In this document: in pieces, positions 6,027-6,030 of the stretch | How positions within the stretch are numbered: position 1 is the stretch's first letter | How the letters are laid out: each line of letters starts with the position of its first letter | Source of the DNA: an uncultured Oscillibacter sp. | GTDB lineage: Bacteria; Bacillota; Clostridia; Oscillospirales; Oscillospiraceae | DNA length: 6,030 bases | Assembly: GCA_905236835.1 (NCBI GenBank) | Contig: CAJOQY010000248.1 | Location: forward strand, 1-6,030 | Reading direction: 5' to 3' | Notes under the pieces: model-generated | What the model saw: only the letters and a program-made list of their open reading frames with translations | Told to the model about the DNA's origin: nothing | Databases searched by the model: none | Translations under genes and position numbers: made by a program

Positions 6027-6030
6027 AGCG

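Overview
This window looks like a chromosomal housekeeping segment from an endospore-forming Firmicute, most likely a member of Clostridia. Two things point there: a clear homologue of the sporulation protein YunB, and a MurD with the sequence variants I associate with clostridial MurD (GSDGKTTTT P-loop, NDSIASS in place of NDSKATN). Base composition is intermediate. Coding sequence mixes A/T-ending codons (AAT, GAT, TTA, ATT) with a strong preference for NCG codons (GCG, CCG, ACG). Short spacers are extremely AT-rich.

All five genes lie on the minus strand, so transcription runs from right to left. In that order they are: recG (5972-3843), the branch-migration helicase; a small DUF5684-like membrane protein with a C-terminal SHOCT domain (3856-3302), overlapping the end of recG by 14 bp; murD (3209-1824), which adds D-glutamate to the peptidoglycan precursor; yunB (1768-1067), a membrane-anchored sporulation protein; and ligA (1022 to the left edge), NAD-dependent DNA ligase, of which only about the first 340 residues are in the window.

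Spacers are 92 bp (before murD), 55 bp (before yunB), 44 bp (before ligA) and at least 58 bp (before recG). There is no gene-free stretch of 300 bases and no convincing Rho-independent terminator between genes, so read-through of the whole set as one operon is plausible. Local promoters are possible in the AT-rich spacers before recG and murD. I saw no tRNA, rRNA, CRISPR array, IS element or other mobile-element signature.

Functionally the set mixes DNA repair and replication (RecG, LigA), cell-wall synthesis (MurD) and sporulation (YunB). I found no evidence for a previously undescribed multi-gene system. The most interesting points are a hairpin that could bury the yunB ribosome binding site, structured tandem repeats in the spacers before murD and recG, an acidic/His/Tyr-rich insertion in RecG, the SHOCT-tailed membrane protein translationally linked to recG, and the unusual gene order.
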